Assembly: GCA_020050175.1 (NCBI GenBank)
Contig: JAGVKY010000212.1
Coordinates: 1-5,683, forward strand
Reading direction: 5' to 3'
Length of the DNA: 5,683 nt
DNA from: Parachlamydiales bacterium
Lineage (GTDB): Bacteria > Chlamydiota > Chlamydiia > Chlamydiales > JAJFMK01
Shown: positions 5,682-5,683 of the stretch, in pieces
How positions within the stretch are numbered: the first letter of the stretch is position 1
How the letters are laid out: each line of letters starts with the position of its first letter
The notes under the pieces: model-generated
What the model was told of the DNA's origin: nothing
The model's input: the letters and a program-made list of their open reading frames with translations, nothing else
The model's database searches: none
Position numbers and translations under genes: made by a program

Positions 5682-5683
5682 AG

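Larger units (their letters stand above)
5042..5683 (-). mobile_element. interrupted IS5-like element containing acetyltransferase fragments
   Basis: This block reads, in minus-strand order: transposase middle part (from the window edge to about 5586), GNAT C-terminal half, GNAT N-terminal half, and transposase C-terminal tail (to 5042). The two outer pieces are in the correct order and orientation to be one transposase gene with a foreign segment of about 380 bp between about 5580 and 5200. Only a dozen or two transposase codons would be missing. The element's other end lies outside the window, so terminal inverted repeats and a target duplication cannot be checked. It stops within about 20 bp of the 3' end of tRNA-Pro. 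Confidence 0.5.

Noticed and set aside
1..5683. CRISPR array, riboswitch or defence system
   Set aside because: There are no regularly spaced repeats, no recognisable riboswitch core, and no nuclease, reverse transcriptase or toxin-antitoxin genes in any frame I could read.

Overview
The window looks like a piece of the chromosome of a chlamydia-like (environmental Chlamydiota) bacterium, perhaps related to Simkania, Waddlia or Parachlamydia. The evidence is two tandem, cysteine-rich, signal-peptide-bearing outer-membrane beta-barrel proteins of the MOMP-like type, plus a secreted RHS-type protein whose N-terminus resembles proteins I associate with those genera. The lineage is an inference from protein style. 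No rRNA or marker gene is present.

Layout from left to right. (1) 73-1557, minus strand: a secreted RHS/YD-repeat protein that stops just where the YD core would normally continue, so it looks truncated. (2) 1558-1786: an AT-rich divergent intergenic region with two near-identical GTGCACA(C/T)CC boxes 33 bp apart. (3) 1787-3127 and 3204-4565, plus strand: two paralogous MOMP-like proteins of 446 and 453 aa with 16 and 15 cysteines, each ending in Phe. They are separated by a 76-bp spacer containing an inverted repeat that covers the likely ribosome binding site of the second gene. (4) 4569-4599: a perfect 13-bp hairpin. (5) 4673-4927: an 84-aa protein with no visible Shine-Dalgarno and a promoter-like element almost touching its start codon. 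(6) 4949-5023: tRNA-Pro(GGG), followed by a terminator-like hairpin. (7) 5042-5683, minus strand: a mosaic of broken genes.

Region 7 is the most unusual part. Read on the minus strand it starts (off the window) with the ADKGYD region of an IS5-type DDE transposase. It then switches in the same frame to the C-terminal half of a GNAT acetyltransferase. Through an ATGA stop/start overlap this leads to the N-terminal half of a second GNAT acetyltransferase. That one breaks off at its central beta strand, and the reading passes in another frame to what looks like the C-terminal end of an IS5-type transposase, ending next to the tRNA gene. The simplest reading is that a fragment of about 380 bp from a two-gene acetyltransferase operon lies inside a transposase gene, replacing a short stretch of it.

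Functionally, the two MOMP-like proteins probably form part of a disulfide-linked cell envelope. The RHS protein would be exported or surface-located if it is still functional. The tRNA and the 84-aa gene look like chromosomal backbone. The mosaic is decaying accessory DNA beside a tRNA.
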